64,000 nt of DNA from contig JASLXG010000094.1 in the NCBI GenBank assembly GCA_030740435.1, positions 1-64,000 on the forward strand, written 5' to 3'. The notes below the pieces were generated by a model. That model was not told the origin of the DNA and did not search any database. It saw only the letters and a program-made list of their open reading frames with translations. Position numbers and translations under genes: made by a program. Shown here piece by piece: positions 26,252-34,244 of the stretch (positions are counted from its first letter, which is position 1; each line of letters begins with the position of its first letter). The stretch is from Alphaproteobacteria bacterium (lineage in GTDB: Bacteria; Pseudomonadota; Alphaproteobacteria; UBA2966).

Positions 26252-27404
26252 TTACCAGCCGCCGGTGCGCTCCCAGACGGCGACGACCTGGCGGTCGCCC
26301 TCGACCACGTGATAGCGCTGGTACATGGCCGCCGTCAGGCAGGCGTGGATGGGCCTTAGGCGCACCCGGGCGCCGATCTCCAGGTCAGGCAGCCGCGGGC
26401 CGCGGGCCAGGCCGTGCTCCTGGTGGGTGTCGCTGACGGAAAGGCCTTGGAAGAGCCGGTTATCGAGGTCGAAAACCCAACCAAACCCGGCTTCGGGGTT
26501 GAATTCGTCGGCGCCCCGGTCCTTCGAAAGCGCCAGGGCGCCGGCGTCGAGCAGCAGCTGTTCGCTTCCCAGCGGGCCGCCCTGGCCGCGGCGGCCGATC
26601 ACGCTGGCCAGCACCGTGACGGCGATGTCGGCGCCGCCGCAGCTGCCGATCTCTTGTTGCATGACGTCGCCGAACATATAGACGCCGGGGCGCATCTCGC
26701 TGACGCCATCGAGATGCTTGGCAAATACCGCGGTCGGGGTCGAGCCGCCGCTGACCACCGGGCAGGGGAAGCCGGCCGCGGCCAGGCACTCGGCGGCCCA
26801 AACCAGGCCGGCGCGTTCCTGCTCGGCCACGCTTTCGATCTCGGCCCGGCCTCGGCAGTGGTAGCTGTGGCCGGCATGGGTCAAGCACCCCGCGCAGGGT
26901 CAGGCCCGCGTCCTGCAGGCCGCCGGCCACGGCCAGCAGGCGCTCGGCCTCGCCGACCGGCACGCCGGCCCGGTCGCCGCCGCAGTCGAGCTCGATCAAG
27001 ACCTCGAAGTGGCTGCCCAGCGACTGGGCCCGGGCGGCCGCGGCCCGGGCCACCCCGGGATCGTCGAGAATCACCGAAATTCGTGCGTTGTCGCCGCTTT
27101 TGCCCTGTAATTCGGCGACAAAGTCGAGTTTTGCCGGGACGATGCCGACGCCATAGACGATGTCGGTGATGCCATGGCGGGCAAAATAGCGGGCCTCTTC
27201 GAGGGTTGAGACGGTGATGCCGCCGAAATTGCCGGCCACCGCGAGGTGCGCCACCTCGATCGATTTGGCGGTTTTCATGTGCGGCCTGAGCGCCACGCCG
27301 TGAGCTTTCAGGCGCGCCGTCATGGCTTCGGTGTTGTGCCGCAGGCAGCCGCGGTCGAGAATCAGCGAGGGTGTCGGGAGATCGTCGAGGGTCATGGGAT
27401 CCAC
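26252..27404 (-). pseudogene. D-threonine-aldolase-like / DSD1-family PLP enzyme, split by a frameshift
   Basis: Two overlapping frames together give one full-length enzyme of about 380 residues. The first part (27404 to about 26882) has LPTPSLILDRGCL and the PLP-lysine segment LRPHMKTAKS, then ends after GLTLRGVL. The second (from about 26882 to 26252) continues THAGHSYHCRG, CPVVSGGSTPTA and RPGVYMFGD, and the zinc-binding region near the C-terminus. Removing one G on the coding strand at about 26882 joins them as RGVLTHAGHSY. Intact relatives are alanine-racemase-fold enzymes acting on D-threonine, D-serine or 3-hydroxyaspartate. Either a true pseudogene or a sequencing error. Confidence 0.82.
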
Positions 27405-27410
27405 TTTTTT

Positions 27411-27446
27411 CTACAGAATCTACAGAATCTACAGAATCTAAGGAAT
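27411..27446. repeat. Four tandem 9-bp units (CTACAGAAT)
   Basis: Three exact copies of CTACAGAAT and a fourth with one change (CTAAGGAAT) sit between the end of the amidase gene and the start of the frameshifted gene. The fourth copy supplies the TAG stop of the amidase on the other strand. The composition is AT-rich relative to the neighbourhood. Confidence 0.9.
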
Positions 27447-28865
27447 CGCGTTTCCGGGGCGATGATGGCTCCAGGGGCGGGCGGTTTCGATCATCGCGGC
27501 CAGTTCCAAGACCTGGCGGTCGGCTTGCCAGGGGCCGACGATCTGCAAGCCCACGGGCAGGCCGGTGGCGGTGAAACCGCAGGGAATGCTGATGGCCGGA
27601 TGGCCGCTGAGGTTGAAGGGGAAGGTATAAGGATACCAGCCGGCGCGGATGCTGCCCGGCGCCACGGCCTGGCCGGCGATGCTCAGGCCGCCCAGCGGAT
27701 CCTGGTCCACAGCCAGGGCGGGGGCGCTGAGGGTGGGCGACAAAATAAAGTCGAAATCCGTGAACCGTTCCTGGATATGACGGAAAAATTCGCTACGCCG
27801 GTTCTGGGCGGCGACCAGGTCGCTGGCGCTCAGGGCCTGGCCCTGGCGGATGAGATTGACCAACGAGCGGTCCAGGCGGCTCTCCGTTTGTTCGTCTTCT
27901 GGCAGGTGGTGGCCCAGGCGGCCGGCAAAGCTGCCCCGCATGAGGGTCAGGTAATCGGCCTCCAGGGCGGCGAAATCCTCTTCGATCTCGCTCACTTGGG
28001 CACCCATGGCGGCCAGCATGTCGATGCTTTCGCGGCCGAGCCCGGCGACCTCGGGGTCGAGGGCCGGGCCGGCCTGGGCCAGCCAGGCCAGGCGCAGGCC
28101 GGAGGCGCTTTCCAGCCGTGGAATTTCGGGGGCCACGTTAAGGGCGTAGGGATCGCGTCGGTCAGGGCCGCTGATGATATCGAAAGCCAGGCAGGTGTCG
28201 GCTACGGAGCGGCACATGGGGCCGATATATGAATTGTTGCCGAAGGCATCGGGGGCGTGGATGTGGGGCACGCGGCCCAGTGTCGGCTTGAGCCCGACGA
28301 TGCCGCAACAGGCCGCCGGAATACGCACCGAACCGCCGCCGTCGGTGCCCAGCGCCAGTGGCGCGATGCCGGCCGCCACGGCGGCCGCCGAGCCGCCGCT
28401 GGAGCCGCCCGAGGTGCGGCTCAAGTCCCAGGGGTTGGCGGTGCGGCCGAACAGCGGCGCATCGGTCAGGGCCTTGTGGCCAAACTCGGGCGTCGTCGTC
28501 TTGCCGATGAGGATGGCTCCGGCGGCTTTGAGCCGCGCCACCGGCACGGCGTCCTCGCTGGGTATGAAGTCATCGAACAGGTAGGAGCCCATGGTCGTGC
28601 GCACGCCCTCGGTATAGGTGAGGTCCTTGACGGCGAAGGGCAGGCCGTGCAGCGGCCCCAGTTGGGCCCCCTCCATCAGCGCCTGTTCGGCCCGGGCGGC
28701 GGCGGCCTGGGCGGTCTCGGCGGTTACCGTGATGAAGGCGTTGAGGCTGGATTGACTTTCCTCGAGGCGCTCCAGTACCGCCGCCATCAGTTCCACGGGC
28801 GAGAGTTGCTTGGCGCGGATGGCGGCACAAAGCTCGGTTGCGGAGCGATAATGCAGGTCGTTCAT
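27438..28865 (-). CDS. Amidase-signature family hydrolase
   Basis: A 475-residue amidase. The catalytic Ser-cisSer-Lys triad is visible: Lys in GLPFAVKDLTYTEGV (about residue 78), and the serines in SRTSGGSSGGSAAAVAAG (about 150-167). GTDGGGSVRIPAACCGIVGL is the oxyanion segment. Family members hydrolyse amides ranging from glutamine on tRNA to urea derivatives. The lack of gatB/gatC neighbours argues against GatA. The ATG overlaps the stop of a 35-codon SDR relic (ATGA), and the polysaccharide deacetylase lies just upstream, so these form one transcription unit, possibly for an N-containing nutrient (inference). Confidence 0.9.
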   Translation of the reverse strand: MNDLHYRSATELCAAIRAKQLSPVELMAAVLERLEESQSSLNAFITVTAETAQAAAARAEQALMEGAQLGPLHGLPFAVKDLTYTEGVRTTMGSYLFDDFIPSEDAVPVARLKAAGAILIGKTTTPEFGHKALTDAPLFGRTANPWDLSRTSGGSSGGSAAAVAAGIAPLALGTDGGGSVRIPAACCGIVGLKPTLGRVPHIHAPDAFGNNSYIGPMCRSVADTCLAFDIISGPDRRDPYALNVAPEIPRLESASGLRLAWLAQAGPALDPEVAGLGRESIDMLAAMGAQVSEIEEDFAALEADYLTLMRGSFAGRLGHHLPEDEQTESRLDRSLVNLIRQGQALSASDLVAAQNRRSEFFRHIQERFTDFDFILSPTLSAPALAVDQDPLGGLSIAGQAVAPGSIRAGWYPYTFPFNLSGHPAISIPCGFTATGLPVGLQIVGPWQADRQVLELAAMIETARPWSHHRPGNAIP

Positions 28866-28969
28866 GGCGTTTCCTGAAGTTCCCGGTGGAAGGTGCGTCC
28901 GCCGTCGCTGGCCAAGGCGATGCCCAAGGCGGCACCGGTTATCAAGATGCGACGGCCGGCCAATTTCAT
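28862..28969 (-). pseudogene. 35-codon relic of a short-chain dehydrogenase
   Basis: An open frame of 35 codons coupled at both ends: its ATG overlaps the deacetylase TGA, and its TGA overlaps the amidase ATG. The first part reads MKLAGRRILITGAALGIALA, the SDR N-terminus with TGxxxGI, while the second part, SDGGRTFHRELQETP, looks like an SDR C-terminus (the DGG...F ending). The roughly 200 residues that belong between are missing with the frame preserved. The simplest reading is an in-frame internal deletion of an SDR gene that sat in this operon; an assembly collapse is the alternative. Confidence 0.6.
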
Positions 28970-29784
28970 GTTTCGTTCCGCAATAGGGGCCGCACCGCCT
29001 CGGCCACCTCGTCGCAGCGCGCGAACCACACGTTAGGCTGAGCGGAAATGTGTTCGATCAAGGCTTCGAGAACCTTGAGCCGTGAAGGCCGGCCGATGAT
29101 CTGCGGGTGCATGGCCAGGCTAAAAGCGCCGTTTTCGGCGTAAATCATGTCAAATTCCGCCTTCCAGGCCTGAAAAACGGCCTCGGGTGCCTGCATGGTG
29201 CGGCCGGGCAGCGAGATGGCGTACTGAAAGAAAGGCGCGTCGTCGAGCACCCAGGCGAAGGGGAACTCGACCAGATCGGTCTCAATGCCGTTGACGACGT
29301 GCAGATAGGGTCGGTCGCAGTCGAAATAATTCGACGAATAGGAAAATCCGAATTCCTGCAGGAGGCCCATGGTAAGGGGACTGAATTCGGCGGCCGGCGA
29401 GCGGTAGCCGGCCGGCGGCCGGCCCGTCAGGCGCTCGATGATGTCGCAGCCCTTGGCCATCTCCTCACGTTCCTCGGCCTCAGACAGGTTGACGATCCAG
29501 CGGTGCGACCAACTGTGGTGGGCGATCTCGTGGCCGCGTTCGAGGATCTCCTCGGCCAGTGCCTGGCGCTCCTGGATGACCAGGCCGGGGACGAAAAAGG
29601 TCGATTTGATGGCATAGCGATCCAAGAGGTCGAGCACCCGGGGGGTGCCCGTTTTCCAGCCATAAGCGCCCTGCGACATGACGATGGGCCGTTCGGCGTT
29701 TTGGGCGTCGCGGGCCGTCCACATGGTTTCGGCGTCGAGATCGAAACTGAGCATGACCGGGAAGCCCCGCGGCGGCAGCGGCAT
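28966..29784 (-). CDS. Polysaccharide deacetylase family protein (PuuE-like)
   Basis: A 272-residue NodB-homology protein. Motif 1 is MLSFDLDAETMW (metal-binding Asp), motif 2 is HEIAHHSWSHRWIVN (His pair), motif 3 is GYRSPAAEFSP, and a late histidine is in FSLAMHPQIIGRPSRL. The FDLDAE and GYRSPAAEFSP segments resemble the branch that includes allantoinase PuuE and peptidoglycan deacetylases. Next to an amidase, a C-N hydrolase on a small molecule is attractive (inference). The ATG at 29784 has AAGGAG eight bases upstream; a longer start lacks this. Confidence 0.87.
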   Translation of the reverse strand: MPLPPRGFPVMLSFDLDAETMWTARDAQNAERPIVMSQGAYGWKTGTPRVLDLLDRYAIKSTFFVPGLVIQERQALAEEILERGHEIAHHSWSHRWIVNLSEAEEREEMAKGCDIIERLTGRPPAGYRSPAAEFSPLTMGLLQEFGFSYSSNYFDCDRPYLHVVNGIETDLVEFPFAWVLDDAPFFQYAISLPGRTMQAPEAVFQAWKAEFDMIYAENGAFSLAMHPQIIGRPSRLKVLEALIEHISAQPNVWFARCDEVAEAVRPLLRNET

Positions 29785-29927
29785 GGTTTTCTCCTTTTTG
29801 ACGCCAGCGAGCATAACGCCGCCGCCGGGGCTGCTGCCAGCCATATCGCCGGGCGCCGTGCCGGGCGATTTGCCTGGCCCGCGAATTGCGCCGATATGGG
29901 GGTGGCAATCTCGGTGGAGGAGACAGC

Positions 29928-30155
29928 GTGAAGATCTACGTCGGCGACAACGACGAGCTCATCATCGGCCTGATGACGGAGCTGTTGCGCGCCACCGGGC
30001 ACCCAGTGTCCTCGAACACGGTCGGCGAGCTGGCGCCGTCATACGAAATCCAAATCAAGCATTCAATTGAATCATTCAGCGAGCCGCTCCCCTTGCCAAC
30101 GGATACCGTTGATGAGTGGTTGGGAAGGGCAGCGGATGGCCTGGTTCTATATTGA
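29928..30155 (+). CDS. Small protein, possibly a truncated receiver-like domain
   Basis: A 75-residue reading frame with a strong ribosome binding site (GGTGGAGGAGAC) six bases before a GTG. The first 27 residues, VKIYVGDNDELIIGLMTELL and what follows, look like the start of a response-regulator receiver domain (beta strand, acidic pair, helix 1). The rest resembles nothing I know, and its DNA is clearly less GC-rich than the surroundings. Probably a receiver or other gene cut off by a rearrangement, although a genuine small protein is possible. The stop lies eight bases before the convergent repair gene's end. Confidence 0.45.
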   Translation: MKIYVGDNDELIIGLMTELLRATGHPVSSNTVGELAPSYEIQIKHSIESFSEPLPLPTDTVDEWLGRAADGLVLY

Positions 30156-30162
30156 TGTGCTT

Positions 30163-31005
30163 CTAGGCCGCCTGGCGCTGCTCGCTGCGAACCGCTTCCC
30201 AGGCCAGCAGCGCGCGCTTGCGCTCATCGCCCCAGCGATAGCCTTCGATGGCACCGTTTTGCTTGAGTACGCGATGGCAAGGCACCAGCAGGGCCAAGGG
30301 ATTGTGGGCCACCGCCTGGCCCACGGCCCGGGCCGCCCCGGGGGCGCCGATGGCGCCGGCCAGGCCGCCATAGCTCACGGCCTGCCCGGGCTCGTGGTGC
30401 AACAGAGCGCTCCAGACCTTGGTCTGAAAGCGGCTGCCGCGCAGCAGCAGCGCCGGCCCCGCCGCATCGGGCGTGAACAACCGGGCGACCAGGGCAGCCG
30501 TCTCGTCTTGATCGGCGACGAAGCCGCCGAGCGGCCATTCCGCCCGGGCCGCGGCCAGGGCCTGGTCGGCGCTGCCGTCGACGAATTCGAAGCCGCAGAC
30601 GCCGCGCTCGGTGAGCACCACCAGGGCATCGCCAAAGGGCGTCGGCTGCAGGCCGTGGCGGATCGTCAGGTCGGCGCCTTGGCGCTTGTAGTCGCCGGGT
30701 GTCATGGCCTCGCTGCCGAGGAAAAGATCATGCAGCCGGCCGGGGCCCGAGAGGCCGGCATCGAGGGCGGCGTGCAGCACGCTCTCGCCCTGGCGCAAAA
30801 GCTCCTTGGCGTGGCCCACCGTGAGGTGGGCCAGGAACTGCTTGGGACTGACGCCGGCCCAGCGCACGAAAAGGCGCTGGAAATGATATTTGCTCAGGCC
30901 CACGGCGGCCGCCACGCTGGCCAAGTCGGGTTGCTCGAGGCGGTTCTCGGCGATGAAGCGGATGGCGGCGGCGATGCGCCGGTAATCCTCGCTGGGGTTT
31001 TCCAT
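30163..31005 (-). CDS. AraC-type HTH fused to O6-alkylguanine-DNA alkyltransferase (Ada-like)
   Basis: A 280-residue fusion. Residues about 5-105 are an AraC helix-turn-helix (LASVAAAVGLSKYHFQRLF, then SPKQFLAHLTVGHAKELL). Residues about 120-275 are an Ogt/MGMT suicide methyltransferase with the acceptor Cys243 in VPCHRVLKQNGAIEGYRWG. The N-terminal zinc-cysteine domain of E. coli Ada is absent, so methylphosphotriester sensing is missing. It repairs O6-methylguanine and may regulate its own gene. It is divergent from a MarR-EmrAB efflux operon with 137 bp between the starts. Confidence 0.9.
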   Translation of the reverse strand: MENPSEDYRRIAAAIRFIAENRLEQPDLASVAAAVGLSKYHFQRLFVRWAGVSPKQFLAHLTVGHAKELLRQGESVLHAALDAGLSGPGRLHDLFLGSEAMTPGDYKRQGADLTIRHGLQPTPFGDALVVLTERGVCGFEFVDGSADQALAAARAEWPLGGFVADQDETAALVARLFTPDAAGPALLLRGSRFQTKVWSALLHHEPGQAVSYGGLAGAIGAPGAARAVGQAVAHNPLALLVPCHRVLKQNGAIEGYRWGDERKRALLAWEAVRSEQRQAA

Positions 31006-31105
31006 GATCGTTCTCCTGGCTCGACCGTGTCCATGGTTTAGCAGCCCCGGCGGCCAGCCGGCGACCCGATTGTTGCGACTTCAATTCCTTCGCGATAAAT
31101 TAATA

Positions 31106-31128
31106 AGCTTGCTTATATTATACAAGCT
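31106..31128. promoter_or_regulatory. Candidate MarR operator / promoter
   Basis: In an AT-rich strip 15 bp before the MarR start an inverted repeat, AGCTTG then eleven bases then CAAGCT, surrounds TTATATTATA, which could serve as a -10 region. MarR proteins usually bind such 20-25 bp palindromes over their own promoter. The palindrome is seen; binding is inferred. The same 137-bp gap must also serve the divergent Ada-like gene. Confidence 0.5.
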
Positions 31129-31142
31129 CATAAAATAACCTC

Positions 31143-31601
31143 ATGGAGCCTGAGGATTTCGAACGCAGCTTCGGCTTTCTCGTTGGCGACGTCGGCCGCC
31201 TGTTGCGCAAGCGCTTCGATCGCAAGGCTCGCCATCTGGGGCTGACGCGGGCCCAGTGGCGGGTGCTGGCGCAGCTTTTGCGCCGCGACGGGCTGAGCCA
31301 AAGCGCGCTGGCCGAATTGCTCGACGTCGAGCCCATAACCCTGACGCGTCATGTCGAGCGACTGGAGCAGGAGGGCTGGATCGAGCGCCGCGGCGATCCC
31401 CGCGACCGCCGCTTGAAAAGGGTATATCTGGCGGCCCGCACCGCCCCCGTGGTCGAGGAGATGCTGGCCATCGGCCTGGCCACGCGGGAGGAGGCGCTGG
31501 CCGGGCTGGACGAGGCCCAGCGCGAGGCCCTGGTCGATTCGCTGACCGCCATCAAGGCCAACCTGGCGGCCAACGGCAACCGCAGGGCAGAGCATGACTG
31601 A
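31143..31601 (+). CDS. MarR family transcriptional regulator
   Basis: A 152-residue winged-helix regulator. The DNA-binding core is LTRAQWRVLAQLLRRDGLSQ, LAELLDVEPITLTRHVERLE and the wing IERRGDPRDRRLKRVYL, all strongly MarR-like. The terminal helices provide dimerisation. Its TGA overlaps the start of an EmrA-like gene by eight bases, the standard MarR-EmrA-EmrB layout in which the repressor is released by the exported drug or phenolic compound. It probably represses the operon through the palindrome just upstream. Confidence 0.92.
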   Translation: MEPEDFERSFGFLVGDVGRLLRKRFDRKARHLGLTRAQWRVLAQLLRRDGLSQSALAELLDVEPITLTRHVERLEQEGWIERRGDPRDRRLKRVYLAARTAPVVEEMLAIGLATREEALAGLDEAQREALVDSLTAIKANLAANGNRRAEHD

Positions 31602-32702
31602 AGCGGGCAATCCCTCGCCACTTCCGGTCCGGCGGGGCGCGCCGCTGCGGGCCTTGTTCAAGTTCGTGCTGCTGCTGTTGGGGCCCCTGGCCATCGCCCT
31701 CTGGTGGGCGGCTACTTCTACGCCACCTCCGGCCGTTACGTGACCACCGAGAACGCCTACGTCAAGACCGCCGTGATCTTGGTCAGCGCCGAGGTCTCAG
31801 GCCGCGTGGCCGCCGTGGCGGTGCGCGAGAACCAACGGATCGAAGCCGGTGCCATGTTGTTCCGCCTGGACGACGAGCCCTTCCGCCTGGCACTCAAGCG
31901 GGCCGAGGCGCGGCTGGCCGGCGTTGGCCAGGAGATCGAGGCCTACCGCGCCACCTGGCGGCGCCAGCGGGCCGAATTGCGCCTGGCCCAGGACGACGTG
32001 GCCTATCTCGAACGCGAAACCGAGCGCCAACGCCGGCTGCGCGACAAGCGCGTACTCTCGGAAGCCAAGTTCGACGAGGTACGTCACCGCCTGGGCACGG
32101 CCCGGCGGCGTATCGCCGCCATCCGCGAAACCATCGCCCTGGCGCTGACCAAGCTGGGCGGTGATCCCCAGCTGCCGGCCAGCCGCCATCCCCACTACCG
32201 CCAGGTGCTGGTCGAACGGGACCAGGCCCGCATGGCGCTCGATGACGCCGAGGTGCGGGCGCCGATTGCCGGCATCGTCAGCAATCTTGAGCTGCAGGCC
32301 GGCGAATACGTCAAGGCTGGTGCGGCGCTCTTTGGCCTGGTGGCGCCGGCGCCGCTGTGGATCGAGGTCAACCTCAAGGAAACCGAGCTCACCCATGTGC
32401 GCCCAGGGCAGCCGGCCCGGGTGCGCTTCGACGCCTACCCGGAGCGGGAATGGCCGGCCCGAGTGGCCAGCCTGGGCGCCGCCACGGGCGCCGAGTTCGC
32501 CCTGCTGCCACCGCAGAACGCCACCGGCAACTGGGTCAAGGTGGTGCAGCGCTTGCCGCTGCGTCTGAGCCTGGAAGCCCAGCCCCGCGAGACGCCCTTG
32601 CGGGCCGGCATGAGCGTGGAGGTCAGCATCGACACCGGCTTCGAGAGGCCGCTTCCCGATATCGTCAAGTCGGCCCTGGCCTGGGTGCACGGGCGCAAAT
32701 GA
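31594..32702 (+). pseudogene. EmrA-type membrane-fusion protein, frameshifted near the N-terminus
   Basis: Reading from the ATG at 31594, which overlaps the MarR stop, gives a cytoplasmic tail and one transmembrane helix (FKFVLLLLGPLAIAL). The frame is then lost at about 31700 and resumes in the next frame as LVGGYFYATSGRYVTTENAY, the normal EmrA continuation. One base is missing between GCCCT and CTGGTG. The rest is a typical HlyD/EmrA adaptor: barrel-sandwich halves around residues 50-90 and 190-230, a coiled-coil hairpin between, and VEVSIDT near the end. As written, the coding frame downstream lacks a membrane anchor. A sequencing error or a recent mutation. Confidence 0.85.
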
Positions 32703-34216
32703 GCTTCAGCGGCGCCGCCGTCACGCCAGTCTCGGCGCCGCGCCGCGCCATGATCACCCTGACCTTGATGCTGGCGACCATCATCTACGCGCTCGACATG
32801 ACCATCGCCAACGTCGCGCTGCCGCATATGCAGGGCAGCTTCTCGACCACCCAGGATCAGATCTCCTGGGTCATCACCTCATACATCGTGGCCACCGCCA
32901 TCACCACGTTGGTGGTCGGGCGGCTGGCCGAGCTGATGGGCCGGCGGCGTTTGCAATTGCTGGCGGTGGCCGGCTTTGCCCTCACCTCGGTGCTCTGCGG
33001 TCTCACCGAAACCTTGCCCCAGATGGTGGCGGCGCGCATCCTGCAGGGCGTCTTCGGCGCGCCCCTGATCCCGCTCTCGCAAGCTATCCTGCTCGACATC
33101 AACCCGCGCCACAAACACGGCTCCGCGATGGCCATCTGGGGCATGGGGGTGATGCTGGGCCCCATTCTCGGCCCCACCCTGGGCGGCTACCTCACCGATC
33201 TCTATCATTGGCGCCTGATCTTTCTCATCAACGTGCCGGTCTGTGCCGTGGCGCTGCTCGGGGCCTACGCCTTCGTGCCCGAGGCCGAGGCCACGAGCAA
33301 ACGCCATTTCGACTGGCTCGGCTTTGCCAGCCTGGCGCTGGTCATCGGCACGCTGCAAACCATGCTCGATCGAGGCGAGCGGCTGGACTGGCTCGAATCC
33401 CCCGAGGTGCTGATCGAGCTGGCCATAATTGCCGCCGCGCTCTGGGTCTTTTTCGTGCACAGCGCCAGCACCCGCCACCCCTACATCAGCCCGCTGATCT
33501 GGCGTGACAAGAATTTCGCGCTGGGCATCTGCTTCGCCCTGATCATCGGCGTCGTGCTGGTGGCGACGATGATCCTGTTGCCCCCCTTCATGCAGCAGCT
33601 CAGGGGCTTTCCCGTGCTCACCGCCGGCCTGGTGCTGTCGCCGCGCGGCCTGGGCACCATGCTGGCCATGGTCGTGGTGGGCCGCCTGGTCGATCGCTTC
33701 GATCCGCGGCTTTTGATCGCCAGCGGCTTTCTCATGATCGCCTATTCGGGCTGGGACATGGCGGGCTTCAACCTCGAGGTGGCGGTGGCCGACCTGGTGC
33801 GCACCGGCTTTGTCCAGGGCGTCGGGTTGGGCTTCGTCTTCGTGCCGCTCAGTACCATCACCTTCGCCACCCTGGAGCCCCGTTTCCGTACCGAGGCGGC
33901 GGGCTTTTTCAGCCTTTGCCGCAACCTCGGGAGTTCCATTGGCGTCTCCATCGTGATCACCGTGCTGACCCGTTCGCTACGCATCAACCAAGCCGAGCTG
34001 GCCGAACACCTGACGCCCTTCGCCGCGGCGGCCAGGCTGCCGGGCAGCCCGGCCGCCCTCGAGGGTTTGCCGGCGCTGGCGCTTTGGCAGCACGAAGTGG
34101 GGCGCCAAGCCGCCATGATCGCCTACAATAACGACTTCCTGCTGCTGGCCTTCGGGGCGTTGGGTGTGGTGCCGCTATGCTTTCTGTTGCGCCGCCCCCA
34201 CCCGCTTCCGGCCTGA
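32699..34216 (+). CDS. DHA2-family MFS drug exporter (EmrB-like)
   Basis: A 505-residue major-facilitator protein with about 14 hydrophobic helices, as in EmrB/QacA. The first helix has the family signature IIYALDMTIANVALPHMQGS. The loop 2-3 motif is GRLAELMGRRRLQ, and motif C is GVMLGPILGPTLGGYL in helix 5. It is coupled to the adaptor gene by an ATGA overlap. Together with an outer-membrane channel encoded elsewhere, it would export hydrophobic drugs or uncouplers; if the EmrA frameshift is real, the tripartite pump is broken here. Confidence 0.92.
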   Translation: MSFSGAAVTPVSAPRRAMITLTLMLATIIYALDMTIANVALPHMQGSFSTTQDQISWVITSYIVATAITTLVVGRLAELMGRRRLQLLAVAGFALTSVLCGLTETLPQMVAARILQGVFGAPLIPLSQAILLDINPRHKHGSAMAIWGMGVMLGPILGPTLGGYLTDLYHWRLIFLINVPVCAVALLGAYAFVPEAEATSKRHFDWLGFASLALVIGTLQTMLDRGERLDWLESPEVLIELAIIAAALWVFFVHSASTRHPYISPLIWRDKNFALGICFALIIGVVLVATMILLPPFMQQLRGFPVLTAGLVLSPRGLGTMLAMVVVGRLVDRFDPRLLIASGFLMIAYSGWDMAGFNLEVAVADLVRTGFVQGVGLGFVFVPLSTITFATLEPRFRTEAAGFFSLCRNLGSSIGVSIVITVLTRSLRINQAELAEHLTPFAAAARLPGSPAALEGLPALALWQHEVGRQAAMIAYNNDFLLLAFGALGVVPLCFLLRRPHPLPA

Positions 34217-34244
34217 GGCCGCCAACGATAACGAGAGGTCCATC

